Assembly: GCA_013822765.1 (NCBI GenBank)
Contig: PNKY01000006.1
Coordinates: 1-64,000 of the forward strand
DNA from: Rhodospirillum sp.
Lineage (GTDB): Bacteria > Pseudomonadota > Alphaproteobacteria > Dongiales > Dongiaceae
Reading direction: 5' to 3'
Length of the DNA: 64,000 bases
Numbering within the stretch: position 1 is the stretch's first letter; every line of letters begins with the position of its first letter. The notes under the pieces are model-generated. The model saw nothing but the letters and a program-made list of their open reading frames with translations, was not told the origin of the DNA and ran no database searches. Positions 54,334-62,739 of this stretch are shown piece after piece. The position numbers were made by a program, and so were the translations under genes.

Positions 54334-54600
54334 ATGAACAAGATCCTGATCGCTGCGGCGCTCGCGCTGGTGGCCAGCTCTCCTCTCGCGTTCGCGGCCA
54401 AGACCGCCACGCCGCCGGCGAGCTTCCTGACCACCGAGCATTGCACCTCGGTCGAGCAGACTTTCGACAGCAACCGGTCGCACTACAAGTCCGAGTCCGC
54501 CTTCCTGACCGCGGAGCAGAAGGCGATGTCGCTGTGCCGGTGGGACAAGCACAAGAACGGTGGTGTCGAGTTCGGCGCCAAGACCGCGAGCAAGAGCTGA
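54334..54600 (+). CDS. Small periplasmic protein, paralogue of the gene at 57412
   Basis: An 88-residue protein with a Sec signal (MNKILIAAALALVASSPLAFA). The mature part has two Cys about 30 residues apart in a helical frame: EHCTSVEQTFDSNRSHYKSES, then AEQKAMSLCRWDKHKNG. The gene at 57412 has the same C-T-x5-F-D ... E-x-K-x2-S-L-C pattern. Both also share upstream promoter sequence, so they are paralogues copied with their promoters. ATG at 54334 after GGAG. Function unknown; perhaps a stress-induced periplasmic protein. Confidence 0.75.
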   Translation: MNKILIAAALALVASSPLAFAAKTATPPASFLTTEHCTSVEQTFDSNRSHYKSESAFLTAEQKAMSLCRWDKHKNGGVEFGAKTASKS

Positions 54601-54658
54601 TCGCCTTCGCCGCCCCGTCGATTGCGCCCTCGCCACCGGGCGATGGGCGCAATCAGCG

Positions 54659-55213
54659 CTACCTCTTCCCGTAGGCTGTAAAGACGTAGTCTGTTGCCTC
54701 CGCCGCCGTGTGGCACGCGGCGCCGCAGGTGGCGTCGTTGCCCTGCAAGGAGGTGTTAGGCGCGAACGTGTCGGACGCGGGATCGTAGTCGAACTGCGCG
54801 TATCCCCATCCGCCGGTGTCCGGGAACCTCTTGCTGTCCTTCACCATGCAACCGATCCCCGCCAGGGTGTCGGGAACCTTTACCGCAAAGGGCGCCGTCG
54901 CGTTCTGCTTCGGCGTCCACAGGATCTTCATGATCTTGGCGCCGTCGGGGAACGGCTTGTCGTCGCCGGGAATACCGGCTCGGTAGGCATCGATCATCGT
55001 CGGATTGGCGACGATCAGGTTAAGCTTGACGTCGGGCTCCTCGGGCAGACTGACGGCGACCGCCGCCCAGTCTTCGTATCCCTTGCACTCGGACAGCGCG
55101 AGCCCGTTTGGCACTTGCACAGTGTCCTTGTTCTGCGTCGCGACGGCCATGCCGCTGAAGATGGCGAGCACGGCAACGACAACAATCACCAAGCTAGATG
55201 GAATTCTCCGCAT
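54659..55213 (-). CDS. Cytochrome P460 family protein
   Basis: A 184-residue periplasmic haem protein with a Sec signal (SLVIVVVAVLAIFSGMAVA). The C-terminal haem motif is CGAACH, followed by TAAEATDYVFTAYG, the usual end of cytochrome P460/c'-beta proteins. Strand segments (WAAVAVSLPEEPDVKLNLIVAN; AKIMKILWTPKQN; GGWGYAQFDYDPA) match the family. Members oxidise hydroxylamine or bind NO and similar small molecules. ATG at 55213 follows GGGGGAAATG. A monocistronic gene with 220 bases of non-coding sequence upstream. Confidence 0.9.
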   Translation of the reverse strand: MRRIPSSLVIVVVAVLAIFSGMAVATQNKDTVQVPNGLALSECKGYEDWAAVAVSLPEEPDVKLNLIVANPTMIDAYRAGIPGDDKPFPDGAKIMKILWTPKQNATAPFAVKVPDTLAGIGCMVKDSKRFPDTGGWGYAQFDYDPASDTFAPNTSLQGNDATCGAACHTAAEATDYVFTAYGKR

Positions 55214-55437
55214 GACATTTCCCCCTGCAAACTGCGGATCAGGTTTAGTGAACTTCGTCCAATCGGAGCCTGCGCGGAGCGCAACGAACGCATTGCTGCT
55301 TGAAGTCTGCTCGCACGCGAAACGCCACATCCCCGGCAGGCGCGAACGCCGCGATTTTCTCACCCGCTAATGTCACCGTCAATTCGCCGAAGGTCGGGAT
55401 CGCTTGTCCGCGATGGGACGGCAGACCTCATACGGCC

Positions 55438-55920
55438 CTATCCCGACCGCGCTTTCACGTCGTCGCTCAGCTGCCGCACGACCTCGGTGGCCTTGCGGAT
55501 CTCCTCTTCGCTGAGCGCGCCGGCCATGGTTGAGGCGATCGACAGCAGCCGGATGTTGAACTCGCGGTAGCGCGCCTCGCCCTTGGGCGTCAGCCGCACC
55601 AGCTTCGAACGCCGGTGCTTCGGATTGTCGACGAATTTCACCAGCCCCTCATCGGCAAGCTCATCCGCCAGCCGTTGCATGCGTTGGCGGCTGGTGGGCC
55701 GCATCTCCGCGATCTGCGGCACGGTCAGCGGCCCCATGAGCGCGAGGCTGCGCATGAAGCCGAACGCGCCGCCGCCCCAGCTGGTGATGAGCCCCGCCTT
55801 CTGGCCGAGCGCCCTGATCCTGAAGAAGCACTGCGCCACCTCAAGCATCAGCGCGGCGACCGCCTCGCCCTTGCCATCGGAGGTCGGACCCGTCCCGGCT
55901 TTCGGTCGTGTCGATGCCAT
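55438..55920 (-). CDS. MarR family transcriptional regulator
   Basis: A 160-residue winged-helix regulator: FMRSLALMGPLTVPQIAEMRPTSRQRMQRLADELADEGLVKFVDNPKHRRSKLVRLTPKGEARY is the DNA-binding region (residues about 57-120). The wing and the RRS-K-LVRLTPKG motif are typical. Start ATG at 55920 after GGGGAACGGAG. It is divergent from a methyltransferase gene with two palindromic sites in the shared promoter region. Confidence 0.9.
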   Translation of the reverse strand: MASTRPKAGTGPTSDGKGEAVAALMLEVAQCFFRIRALGQKAGLITSWGGGAFGFMRSLALMGPLTVPQIAEMRPTSRQRMQRLADELADEGLVKFVDNPKHRRSKLVRLTPKGEARYREFNIRLLSIASTMAGALSEEEIRKATEVVRQLSDDVKARSG

Positions 55921-55971
55921 CGGCTCCGTTCCCCTCGCTGCACCGGTTCTCCAGCATGACAAGTTCGCAGT

Positions 55972-56015
55972 TGACACCTTGGTTGTCAAATACCAGAATG
56001 ACACCTTAGTTGTCA
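55972..56015. promoter_or_regulatory. Two tandem MarR-type operators
   Basis: Two 17-bp inverted repeats, TGACACCTTGGTTGTCA (55972-55988) and TGACACCTTAGTTGTCA (55999-56015), differ in one base and are 27 bases apart, between the MarR gene and the divergent methyltransferase gene. Probable binding sites of the adjacent MarR protein. Confidence 0.8.
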
Positions 56016-56061
56016 TTTTAGACCTTCGCTGCGTAGCCCTCCGGACTCTCGAGGTGCCGCC

Positions 56062-56562
56062 ATGGGTACGGACACAGATGGACGACCGGTGAACGACGCC
56101 GAAACGGCGGGAGTCATCGCACGACCGCCCTTCCTCTTTCTCGGCGCTGTTCTGCTCGGCCTGGTCTGGGATTTCCTGCTGCCGTTGCCGTTCCCGGTTC
56201 CGGGGAGCGACCCGGTCCACTGGATCATCGGCAGCGCGCTGATCCTTGGCGGCCTGACGCTTGCCGTCGCTGGCATCCGCAACTTCTCGCGGGCGGGGAC
56301 GCCGGTAGAAGGGTACAAGCCCACGCGCGCTCTGGTGTCGGCCGGGATTCACGGCCGGACCCGCAATCCGATCTATCTCGGCATGTTTCTGATCTACGGC
56401 GGGATCGGCCTTGCCGCGCAAAGCCCGTGGGTGCTGATGATCACGGTGCCTCTGGCCATCATCATCCGCTATGGCGTGGTGGCGCGCGAGGAAGCGTATC
56501 TGGAACGGCGGTTCGGCGACGCGTATCGAGACTACAGGCACCGCGTACGCCGCTGGCTGTAG
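56062..56562 (+). CDS. Isoprenylcysteine carboxyl methyltransferase-like membrane protein
   Basis: A 166-residue protein with four hydrophobic segments and the ICMT/PEMT-type end: SAGIHGRTRNPIYLGMFLIYGGIGLA and a C-terminal AREEAYLERRFGDAYRDYRHRVRRWL. The product is probably a membrane-bound S-adenosylmethionine-dependent methyltransferase for a lipid or quinone-like compound. Divergent from MarR, whose two operators lie directly before it, so it is likely repressed by MarR. The next gene follows after 59 bases. Confidence 0.87.
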   Translation: MGTDTDGRPVNDAETAGVIARPPFLFLGAVLLGLVWDFLLPLPFPVPGSDPVHWIIGSALILGGLTLAVAGIRNFSRAGTPVEGYKPTRALVSAGIHGRTRNPIYLGMFLIYGGIGLAAQSPWVLMITVPLAIIIRYGVVAREEAYLERRFGDAYRDYRHRVRRWL

Positions 56563-56621
56563 GCGTCGACCAACAGCGCCGGCCTTGCGGCGCCCCGGTG
56601 CGGCACATTCGGGAGACCCAA

Positions 56622-57245
56622 ATGAGATCAGGGCCGATAGCGATCGGCGCCTTGGCGATCGCGCTGTCCTCCTGCGCGACGATGCCGACGCCGCAGGAGG
56701 CCGACGACGCCGTGTTGATGCTCAGGAACTATGGGGGCTGGGCGTGGGCCGTGGGCATTGCGCTCATCTGGGTCGATCTGGTGTTGCCAATCCCGCAGAC
56801 CGCGGTCATCGCGGCGCTTGGCATCATCTATGGTACTTGGCTCGGCGGATTGCTGGGCACTTTCGCCCTGATCACCGGCGGCCTGCTCGGCTATGGCTTG
56901 ATGCTCACTTCCGCACGGCAACTGACACAACGCTTCGTCGGGGCCCAGTCCTTGCGCAGGATGGAGCGCTTGTTCGAACGGGGCGGCGCCTGGGCGATCG
57001 TCCTCACCCGCAGCCTTCCGTACAGCGTGCCCGAGGCCATGGTCTTTCTCGCCGGCCTCGCGGGCATGCCGATCGGAAAGTACACCGCGGCGCTGACTCT
57101 CGGCAGCGTGCCCACGGCGTTCGTCTTTGCGGCGATCGGCGACGGCTGGCCCGACCAGCCGGTGCTGGCCCTCGCCTTGAGCTACGTGCTTCCCATCCTT
57201 TTGCTGCCCATGGCGCTCTATCTCATCCGGCTGCGCACACGGTGA
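56622..57245 (+). CDS. VTT domain (DedA/TVP38-like) membrane protein
   Basis: A 207-residue membrane protein with about six hydrophobic segments. The VTT/SNARE-associated motif is visible as LPIPQTAVIAALGIIYGTWLGGLLGTFALITGGLLGY and later LTRSLPYSVPEAMVFLAGLAGM with a conserved Arg and Pro. DedA-type proteins recycle lipid carriers or phospholipids in the inner membrane. The start ATG at 56622 follows GGGAGACCC; the first residues look like a lipoprotein signal (IALSSCATM). Possibly co-transcribed with the methyltransferase. Confidence 0.85.
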   Translation: MRSGPIAIGALAIALSSCATMPTPQEADDAVLMLRNYGGWAWAVGIALIWVDLVLPIPQTAVIAALGIIYGTWLGGLLGTFALITGGLLGYGLMLTSARQLTQRFVGAQSLRRMERLFERGGAWAIVLTRSLPYSVPEAMVFLAGLAGMPIGKYTAALTLGSVPTAFVFAAIGDGWPDQPVLALALSYVLPILLLPMALYLIRLRTR

Positions 57246-57255
57246 CGTCACACGG

Positions 57256-57294
57256 TGTTACAAAATGCCGCTGCGCGGGACACATGGCCGTTAC
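57256..57294 (+). promoter_or_regulatory. Paired TGTTAC/CGTTAC motif upstream of a small periplasmic protein gene
   Basis: TGTTACAAAA at 57256 and CGTTAC at 57289, 33 bases apart, with GGGACA and ATGGC between. The motif has the same layout as 54197-54234 and 62740-62778. Confidence 0.55.
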
Positions 57295-57411
57295 GCGCCG
57301 GCGCGATGCTGCCCCTTGCCGACGCGACCGACATCCACGCCGACACCTTCGACCTGCCGCCAGAGGCGATGAGAGAAGGGTTCAACGATGTCGCACCCGA
57401 AGGAGACACCC

Positions 57412-57735
57412 ATGAGGAACATCATTCTCGCCACCGCGGCCGCCGTGATCCTGAGCGCGCCGCTGGCCTTCGCCGCCAATTCGACCGCCACCCTCGCGCC
57501 GGCGCCCAAGCCGCTGAAGATGGCCGCCACCAGCCTGTCCGAGCAGTGCACCGCGCTCGGCGCGCAGTTCGACAAGGCGGAAGCGACTCACAAGACCAAC
57601 AAGAACTACAAGGAAGCGCTCGGCATGCGCAGCGAAGGCAAGAGCCTGTGCACCGCGCACAAGGAAGCCGACGGCGTGAAGAAGATCGAATCGGCGCTCA
57701 CCTTGATCGGCGTGAAGCCGATGGTGAAGGGCTGA
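57412..57735 (+). CDS. Small periplasmic protein, paralogue of the gene at 54334
   Basis: A 107-residue protein with a Sec signal (RNIILATAAAVILSAPLAFA). The mature part has LSEQCTALGAQFDKAEATH and RSEGKSLCTAHKEADGVKK, the same two-Cys pattern as the 54334 product, plus a longer C-terminal tail. ATG at 57412 after AAGGAGACACCC. Its promoter region shares motifs with that paralogue and with the HtrA-type protease gene, so the three may be co-regulated. No known function. Confidence 0.78.
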   Translation: MRNIILATAAAVILSAPLAFAANSTATLAPAPKPLKMAATSLSEQCTALGAQFDKAEATHKTNKNYKEALGMRSEGKSLCTAHKEADGVKKIESALTLIGVKPMVKG

Positions 57736-57796
57736 GACTTTTCGCCGCTCCTTCACTGAAGTTTCGGAGTGGCAACACTCCCGCGGCATTCAGCGA

Positions 57797-57908
57797 CCAA
57801 TCCCCTCCCCCGCATGGGGGAGGGTTAGGGAGGGGGAAGCCGCGCCCCACCGAGAGGCAATCATCACTCGCTTCCCCCGCCCCGCCCTCCCCCATATTGG
57901 GAGAGGGG
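57797..57908. repeat. Dispersed C/G-rich palindromic repeat, family 2, copy 2
   Basis: CCCTCCCCCGCATGGGGGAGG, then AGGGAGGGGGAAGCCGCG, CTCGCTTCCCC and CCCTCCCCC near the right end, in the same order as at 22081-22190. It fills most of the gap between the small periplasmic protein gene and the flippase-like gene. Confidence 0.75.
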
Positions 57909-57978
57909 ATGATGCATTTCGTCGTCCCGATCTCCCAGCCCTTGCCGCCCTCCTCCCGCTTCCGCTAAATGGCGGCGC

Positions 57979-58950
57979 ATGTCCCTGTTCGTTTCCTCCC
58001 GCATGGTCGAGATTGCGCGGCGCGTCGTTCCGGCGGGCGCGGCGGTTGGGCTGTGCGCGCTGGCGGCGTGGAGTCTCTATCGGATCGGGCAGAAGCTTTC
58101 GCTCGACGACCTTCGCCAGGCGCTGGCGGCGGTGCCGCGTGGCGCCATCCTGGCCGCCCTTGCGACCACGGTCGCGAGCTTCGCCGCCTTCATCCTGCAG
58201 GACTACCTGGCGCTGAAGCGCGCCTCGCGGGCGCTCAGCCTGCCACGTGCCGCCGCCGGCTCCTTCATCGCGCAGTCGATCGCGCATGTCACCGGCTTCG
58301 CCATCCTGGTCGGCGGGGCGCTGCGGGCGCGCTACTTCCTCGCCAGCGGCCTTGCCCTCACCTCGATTCTCAGCGTGCAGGCCTCGTTCAGCGTGAGCTT
58401 CGGCCTCGCCGACAGCCTGCTCACTGGCCTCGCGACGCTGCTGCGGCCGAGCCTCGCCAGCGAGACCACGCATCTGCCGGTCGGCTGGCTGCGCTTCGCG
58501 GCCTGCGCTCTCATCCTGGGCGCGCTGGGCGTGTTCGCATTGGCAACGTTCCTGCGCCGCCATCGCCTGGCGCTGCGTTACAACCTCGCGGTCTCGCCGG
58601 CGCGCACGCTCGCGCTGCAGATCCTGTGCTCGATCGTCGACATACTGTTCGTCGCGGCGACGCTGTATCTGCTGCTGCCTGACGGGCTCGGCGTCGGCTA
58701 TGTGCAGGTGCTGGCCTGCTACCTGATCGCGGTCACACTGGGATTATGGAGCCATGTGCCGGCCGGGCTCGGCGTGTTCGAGGCGACCATCCTGGCGCTG
58801 ATCCATGCGCCGCAGCCGCAGATCGCGCCGGTGGTGGCGGCGTTGCTGGCGTTCCGCGCGATCTATCACCTGCTGCCGTTCGCGCTGGGCTGCGTGTTGC
58901 TGGCGATGGTCGAGCTGGGAAGGCGCTTCGCGCGTGGGCAGTCGGCATGA
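57979..58950 (+). CDS. Lysylphosphatidylglycerol synthase TM-region-like (UPF0104) membrane protein
   Basis: A 323-residue protein with about eight membrane segments, typical of the MprF flippase domain without the synthase part: ALKRASRALSLPRAAAGSFIAQSIAHVTGFAILVGGALRARYF and WSHVPAGLGVFEATILALI are family signatures. It may move lipids across the inner membrane. ATG at 57979. The stop overlaps the start of the MFS gene (ATGA). Confidence 0.87.
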   Translation: MSLFVSSRMVEIARRVVPAGAAVGLCALAAWSLYRIGQKLSLDDLRQALAAVPRGAILAALATTVASFAAFILQDYLALKRASRALSLPRAAAGSFIAQSIAHVTGFAILVGGALRARYFLASGLALTSILSVQASFSVSFGLADSLLTGLATLLRPSLASETTHLPVGWLRFAACALILGALGVFALATFLRRHRLALRYNLAVSPARTLALQILCSIVDILFVAATLYLLLPDGLGVGYVQVLACYLIAVTLGLWSHVPAGLGVFEATILALIHAPQPQIAPVVAALLAFRAIYHLLPFALGCVLLAMVELGRRFARGQSA

Positions 58951-60215
58951 AGTTGCGGTTGGGGGGCATCGGGGACGCGCTGGCCGACCGCAACTTCCGG
59001 ATCTTCAGCATCGGCTCCATCACCTCCTGGTTCAGCTTCTTCGTGCAGGTGGTGGCGGTATCGTGGACCGCGTGGGAGCTGACGCATTCCACCACCTGGC
59101 TCGCGATCATCGCGCTGCTCGACATCGCACCCAACGTGCTGCTGGTGCCGCTGGGCAGCGTGCTGGCCGACCGCTACGACCGCTTCAGGATCGAGATCAT
59201 CGCCTATGTCGTCGCGCTGTTGCAGGCCTTGGCGCTCGCGATCCTGGCCTATGCCGATGCGCTCACCATCTGGCCGCTCGCCATCCTGGTGACGCTGCAC
59301 GGCGCGATCCATTCCTTCAGCGTGCCGGCGGCCTATGGCCTGCTGCCGCGCTTCGTGGCGCGCGAGCGCCTCGCTTCCGCCATCGCGGTCAACAGCGCCT
59401 ACACCCAGGCCGCGATTCTGGTCGGGCCGGCGCTGGCGGGATGGGTGATCCTGCACTTCGGCAGCGGGGTCGCGTTCGCCATCAATGCCGCGGGCTACGT
59501 GGTGTTCCTGGTCTCGGCGGTGTTCCTGCGCACGCCGGCGGACTACAAGCAGCCGCCGCGCAGCGACCGCTCGGTGATGGGGGACTTCGTCGACGGCGCG
59601 CGCTACATCTTCGGCCATCACGGCATCACGACGCTGCTGGTCCTGATGCTGCTGGGCGACGTGCTGGCGGTCTCGCTCTTTCACATGCTGCCGGCGTTTT
59701 CGACCGGTACCCTCGGCCTTGGCATCGAAGGCATGACCACCATTCTCGCGGTCTATGGCGCCGGCGCGACCTTGGCGGCGCTGTGGCTGGCGCATGGCGG
59801 ATCGACGCGCATCTCCTCCACGCTCGTGCTGCGGGCGTACGTGATCTATGCCTGCGCCATCGGGGCGCTGGTGCTGATGGGCAACCTGTGGCTCGCGGCC
59901 GGCGCGGCATTGCTGTGGGGTATCGCGGGGCAGATCCGCAGCACCGGCACCATCGCGCTGCTGCAGACCTCGATCCCCGACGCGCAGCGCGGCCGCGTCA
60001 TGGGCACCGAGTTCCTTCTCTCGCGCATCGCCGGCGGCATGGGCACCTATCTGGTCGGCGCCGCCGCCGAACAGCACGGGCTGCAAGTGCCGATGCTGAT
60101 CGCGGTCGGCGTGTGCCTGCTGGCGTGGGGCTATGCGTACACGCGGCGGCGCGCGATCCAGTCGAGCTTCGTGGATCGGCCGCCGATCATGATGAAGAAC
60201 GAAAGCGCCCCCTAA
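58947..60215 (+). CDS. MFS transporter (EntS/tetracycline-export-like)
   Basis: A 422-residue, 12-segment transporter. The start DALADRNFRIFSIGSITSWFSFFVQ is typical of MFS_3-type exporters, with motif A-like GSVLADRYDRFRI after helix 2. Similar to EntS and other small-molecule exporters; the substrate is unknown. The ATGA overlap with the flippase-like gene shows that the two are translated together. The longer upstream frame is a shadow of the preceding gene. Confidence 0.88.
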   Translation: MKLRLGGIGDALADRNFRIFSIGSITSWFSFFVQVVAVSWTAWELTHSTTWLAIIALLDIAPNVLLVPLGSVLADRYDRFRIEIIAYVVALLQALALAILAYADALTIWPLAILVTLHGAIHSFSVPAAYGLLPRFVARERLASAIAVNSAYTQAAILVGPALAGWVILHFGSGVAFAINAAGYVVFLVSAVFLRTPADYKQPPRSDRSVMGDFVDGARYIFGHHGITTLLVLMLLGDVLAVSLFHMLPAFSTGTLGLGIEGMTTILAVYGAGATLAALWLAHGGSTRISSTLVLRAYVIYACAIGALVLMGNLWLAAGAALLWGIAGQIRSTGTIALLQTSIPDAQRGRVMGTEFLLSRIAGGMGTYLVGAAAEQHGLQVPMLIAVGVCLLAWGYAYTRRRAIQSSFVDRPPIMMKNESAP

Positions 60216-60225
60216 GAGAGCGCGG

Positions 60226-60396
60226 CTAGTTGGTGACTTCGTCTTCGACCGTCTCCACGCCGGTCTGCACGCCTTCGCCGATCTTCTCGATGTCCTTGCC
60301 GGCACCTTTCAGCGTGTTGCAGCCGGACATCGCGGGCAACGCGGCGATCAGGCCGACCAGAAGCGCCCAACGGGCTGCCTGATGTGCGATACGCAT
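60226..60396 (-). CDS. Entericidin-like small lipoprotein
   Basis: A 56-residue protein: hydrophobic signal (LLVGLIAALPAMSGC) with a Cys lipobox, then NTLKGAGKDIEKIGEGVQTGVETVEDE. NTLKGAGKDIEKIGE is the entericidin A/B family signature. Such lipoproteins are small envelope proteins linked to stress and cell lysis. ATG at 60396 follows GAGGAGTTGACC. The start is too short for automatic calls. Convergent with the MFS gene. Confidence 0.88.
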   Translation of the reverse strand: MRIAHQAARWALLVGLIAALPAMSGCNTLKGAGKDIEKIGEGVQTGVETVEDEVTN

Positions 60397-60439
60397 GGTC
60401 AACTCCTCGTCACAAAGAACACATGCAGATGATACGCGC

Positions 60440-61843
60440 CTAGGCAGCCTTGGGCAACCGGACCAGAGCGCGCAGGCCGCCATCCGGGCGGTTGGCAAGG
60501 ACTATGGCCCCGCCGTGCGCCAGCGTCACGCTGCGCGCGATGGCGAGGCCGAGGCCGGCGCCGCCGGAATCGCGGTTGCGCGATTCCTCCAGCCGCACGA
60601 ATGGGCGGAAGACGTCCTGCAGGCGGTCCTCCGGGATGCCGGGGCCGCGATCGTCAACCGTGACCTCGACGGCGTCGGGCAGATCGCGGATCGCGATCTC
60701 GGCGCCGCCGCCGTAGCGGATGGCGTTCTCCACCAGGTTGTTGAAGCAGCGGCGCAGCGCGACCGGGCGCGCGCGCAGGGTGCACCGTTCACGGGTTGCG
60801 AGCTTTGCTGGCGGATGGGTCTCCGCCACCTCCTTCAACAGCGTGGTGAGATCGACCGGAGAGGTCGGCTCGGTGTCGGCATCCTCGCGCGCGAAGGCGA
60901 GCGTCGACTTGATGATCGCCTCCATCTGGTCAAGGTCGGCCAGCATCTTCTGCTGCTCCTCCGGATCCTCGACGAACTCGGCGCGCAAGCGCAGGCGCGT
61001 GATCGGCGTGCGCAGGTCGTGCGAGATCGCGGCGATCATCTGGGTGCGGTCCTCGATCATGCGGCGGATGCGATGATGCATGCGGTTGAAGGCGCGCGCC
61101 GCCTGGCGCACCTCGTTGAGGCCGGCTTCCGGCACGTCGCGCGGGCGGTCGCCGCGGCCAAGCTCCTCCGCCGCGCTGGCGAGGCTCTCGATCGGCCGCG
61201 TGATGAGCCTCACGGCGCCGATTCCGAGGATCATCACCGCCGCGATGCCGCCGGTCAGCGCCAGCAGCTGCGACCAGGAGGAGAATGGCAGCGTCCTGAC
61301 CGAGGCGAAGCTGAAATTGAGCCAGGTGCCGTCCACCAGCTGCAAGGCGACGCTGAAAGTCTGTCCCGCATCCTGGAGCGAGAGGATGTCGTCGCTCTTC
61401 TTGCCCTCATCGCGCCACAGGCTCGGGAGCCAGGACCACCAGGGATGATCGCCGTCGTCCGGCCCGATGCCGTAGGCGACCCGCAGATCGCGCCAGCGCA
61501 TGTCGTCGCCCAGGCGCGCGGCGATCACGTCGCGCAGGCGGGCGGTGCGGTTGTCGGGCGGCTCGGCGGCATCGATCATGCTGGCCGGCGTCGCCGCGAT
61601 GAACAGCGAGGAGCCGCTGATGGATTCGGCGATCACCGGCCGCAGCGGCGGTGCGGAATGATCGAGGAAGCGCGCGGCGGCGGCGATCCGCTCGGCGGCG
61701 CGCAGATCCTCGAGCGCCGCCACCGCCTCGTCGCGGTTGAAGGTATGGAAGGCGGATACCGTGACGAGCGACAGCGCGATGCCGGCAGCCAGCACCAGCG
61801 CAAACCAAGTGAGCATGGAATGCGGCACCAGGCGGCGCAGCAT
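60440..61843 (-). CDS. Sensor histidine kinase (EnvZ-like)
   Basis: A 467-residue kinase with two membrane segments (about residues 10-32 and 205-225) and a periplasmic domain between them (about 33-200, with WWSWLPSLWRDEGKK). HAMP (RLITRPIESLASAAEELGRGD), then H-box MIAAISHDLRTPITRLRLRAEF, N-box FNNLVENAIRYGGG, G1 VDDRGPGIP and G2 GGAGLGLAIARSVTLAHGG. EnvZ-type form. Five bases after the response regulator stop, so the two form an operon divergent from the HtrA-type protease gene. Likely sensor of envelope stress, by context. Confidence 0.92.
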   Translation of the reverse strand: MLRRLVPHSMLTWFALVLAAGIALSLVTVSAFHTFNRDEAVAALEDLRAAERIAAAARFLDHSAPPLRPVIAESISGSSLFIAATPASMIDAAEPPDNRTARLRDVIAARLGDDMRWRDLRVAYGIGPDDGDHPWWSWLPSLWRDEGKKSDDILSLQDAGQTFSVALQLVDGTWLNFSFASVRTLPFSSWSQLLALTGGIAAVMILGIGAVRLITRPIESLASAAEELGRGDRPRDVPEAGLNEVRQAARAFNRMHHRIRRMIEDRTQMIAAISHDLRTPITRLRLRAEFVEDPEEQQKMLADLDQMEAIIKSTLAFAREDADTEPTSPVDLTTLLKEVAETHPPAKLATRERCTLRARPVALRRCFNNLVENAIRYGGGAEIAIRDLPDAVEVTVDDRGPGIPEDRLQDVFRPFVRLEESRNRDSGGAGLGLAIARSVTLAHGGAIVLANRPDGGLRALVRLPKAA

Positions 61844-61848
61844 GCACG

Positions 61849-62622
61849 TCAGCCTTTCGCGGCGGGTCTGGCGGGCGTGGACCTGGCGCCGTCGGCGCGC
61901 GTGACGGCGGCGGTGAGCATGTAGCCGCCGCCGCGCACGGTCGCGATCAAGGCGCCGGCGCCGGCCGCAGCATTCTCCAGCTTGCGGCGCAGGCGGCCGA
62001 TCTGCACGTCGACCGAGCGGTCGAACAAGGAGGCGGCGCGGCCCTTGGTGAGATCGAGCAGGCGATCGCGGCTCAACACCCGCTGCGGCCGCTCGGCCAG
62101 CGCCACCAGCAGGTCGAATTCGCCGCCGGTCAATTCGACCGCGCGGCCCGAGGGATCGAGCAACTGCCGGCGGCCGGGCTGGATGGTCCAACCATCGAAT
62201 GCCAGTGCGACCTCGGTCTCAATCTCGCTCGACGGCGGTGCGGCCGGGCGGTCCTCGGCGCGGCGCAGGATGGCGCGGATGCGCGCCAGCAGTTCGCGCG
62301 GGTTGAACGGCTTGGCCAGGTAGTCGTCGGCGCCCATCTCCAGGCCGATGATGCGGTCGGTATCCTCGGCGATCGCGGTCAGCATCAGGATCGGGATGGT
62401 GGTGGTGGCACGCAGCTGCCCGCACAAGGTGAGGCCGGAATCGCCGGGCAGCATCAGGTCGAGCACGATCAGGTCGATCTTGGCTTCGTCCAGCACGCGG
62501 CGCATCTCGCGCCCGTCGGCCGCCACGCTGACGCGCAGGCCGTTCTTGGCCAGGAATTTCGACAAGAGAGAGCGGATCTCCTTGTCGTCGTCGACCACCA
62601 GGATATGCGCGGTCCGATCCAT
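61849..62622 (-). CDS. Response regulator, OmpR/PhoB family
   Basis: A 257-residue regulator. The receiver domain has acidic pair VVDDD, phospho-acceptor Asp in LIVLDLMLPGDSG (about residue 54) and Lys in YLAKPFNPRELLARI. The C-terminal winged helix (about 140-240) contains VELTGGEFDLLVALAERPQRVLSRDRLLDL and SVDVQIGRLRRKLE, as in OmpR. Cognate kinase downstream. TGTAAC direct repeats in the divergent promoter are its probable binding sites. Confidence 0.94.
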   Translation of the reverse strand: MDRTAHILVVDDDKEIRSLLSKFLAKNGLRVSVAADGREMRRVLDEAKIDLIVLDLMLPGDSGLTLCGQLRATTTIPILMLTAIAEDTDRIIGLEMGADDYLAKPFNPRELLARIRAILRRAEDRPAAPPSSEIETEVALAFDGWTIQPGRRQLLDPSGRAVELTGGEFDLLVALAERPQRVLSRDRLLDLTKGRAASLFDRSVDVQIGRLRRKLENAAAGAGALIATVRGGGYMLTAAVTRADGARSTPARPAAKG

Positions 62623-62701
62623 CAGGGTTCCTGAAGCATTGATTGATCCCGATTTGTGCCGTCACCTGACCGGAAACGCGTAACAGCGGCCATGCCTGCT
62701 T

Positions 62702-62717
62702 TGTAACGGATTGTAAC
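62702..62717. promoter_or_regulatory. Direct repeat TGTAAC-N4-TGTAAC, probable response-regulator site
   Basis: Two TGTAAC words 10 bases apart (62702 and 62712), the spacing of one helical turn that OmpR-family dimers prefer. A third GTAAC lies at 62680. They are 80 bases before the regulator start and about 140 bases before the protease start. Confidence 0.65.
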
Positions 62718-62739
62718 AGCGCCCGGTCCAGTCGCAATC

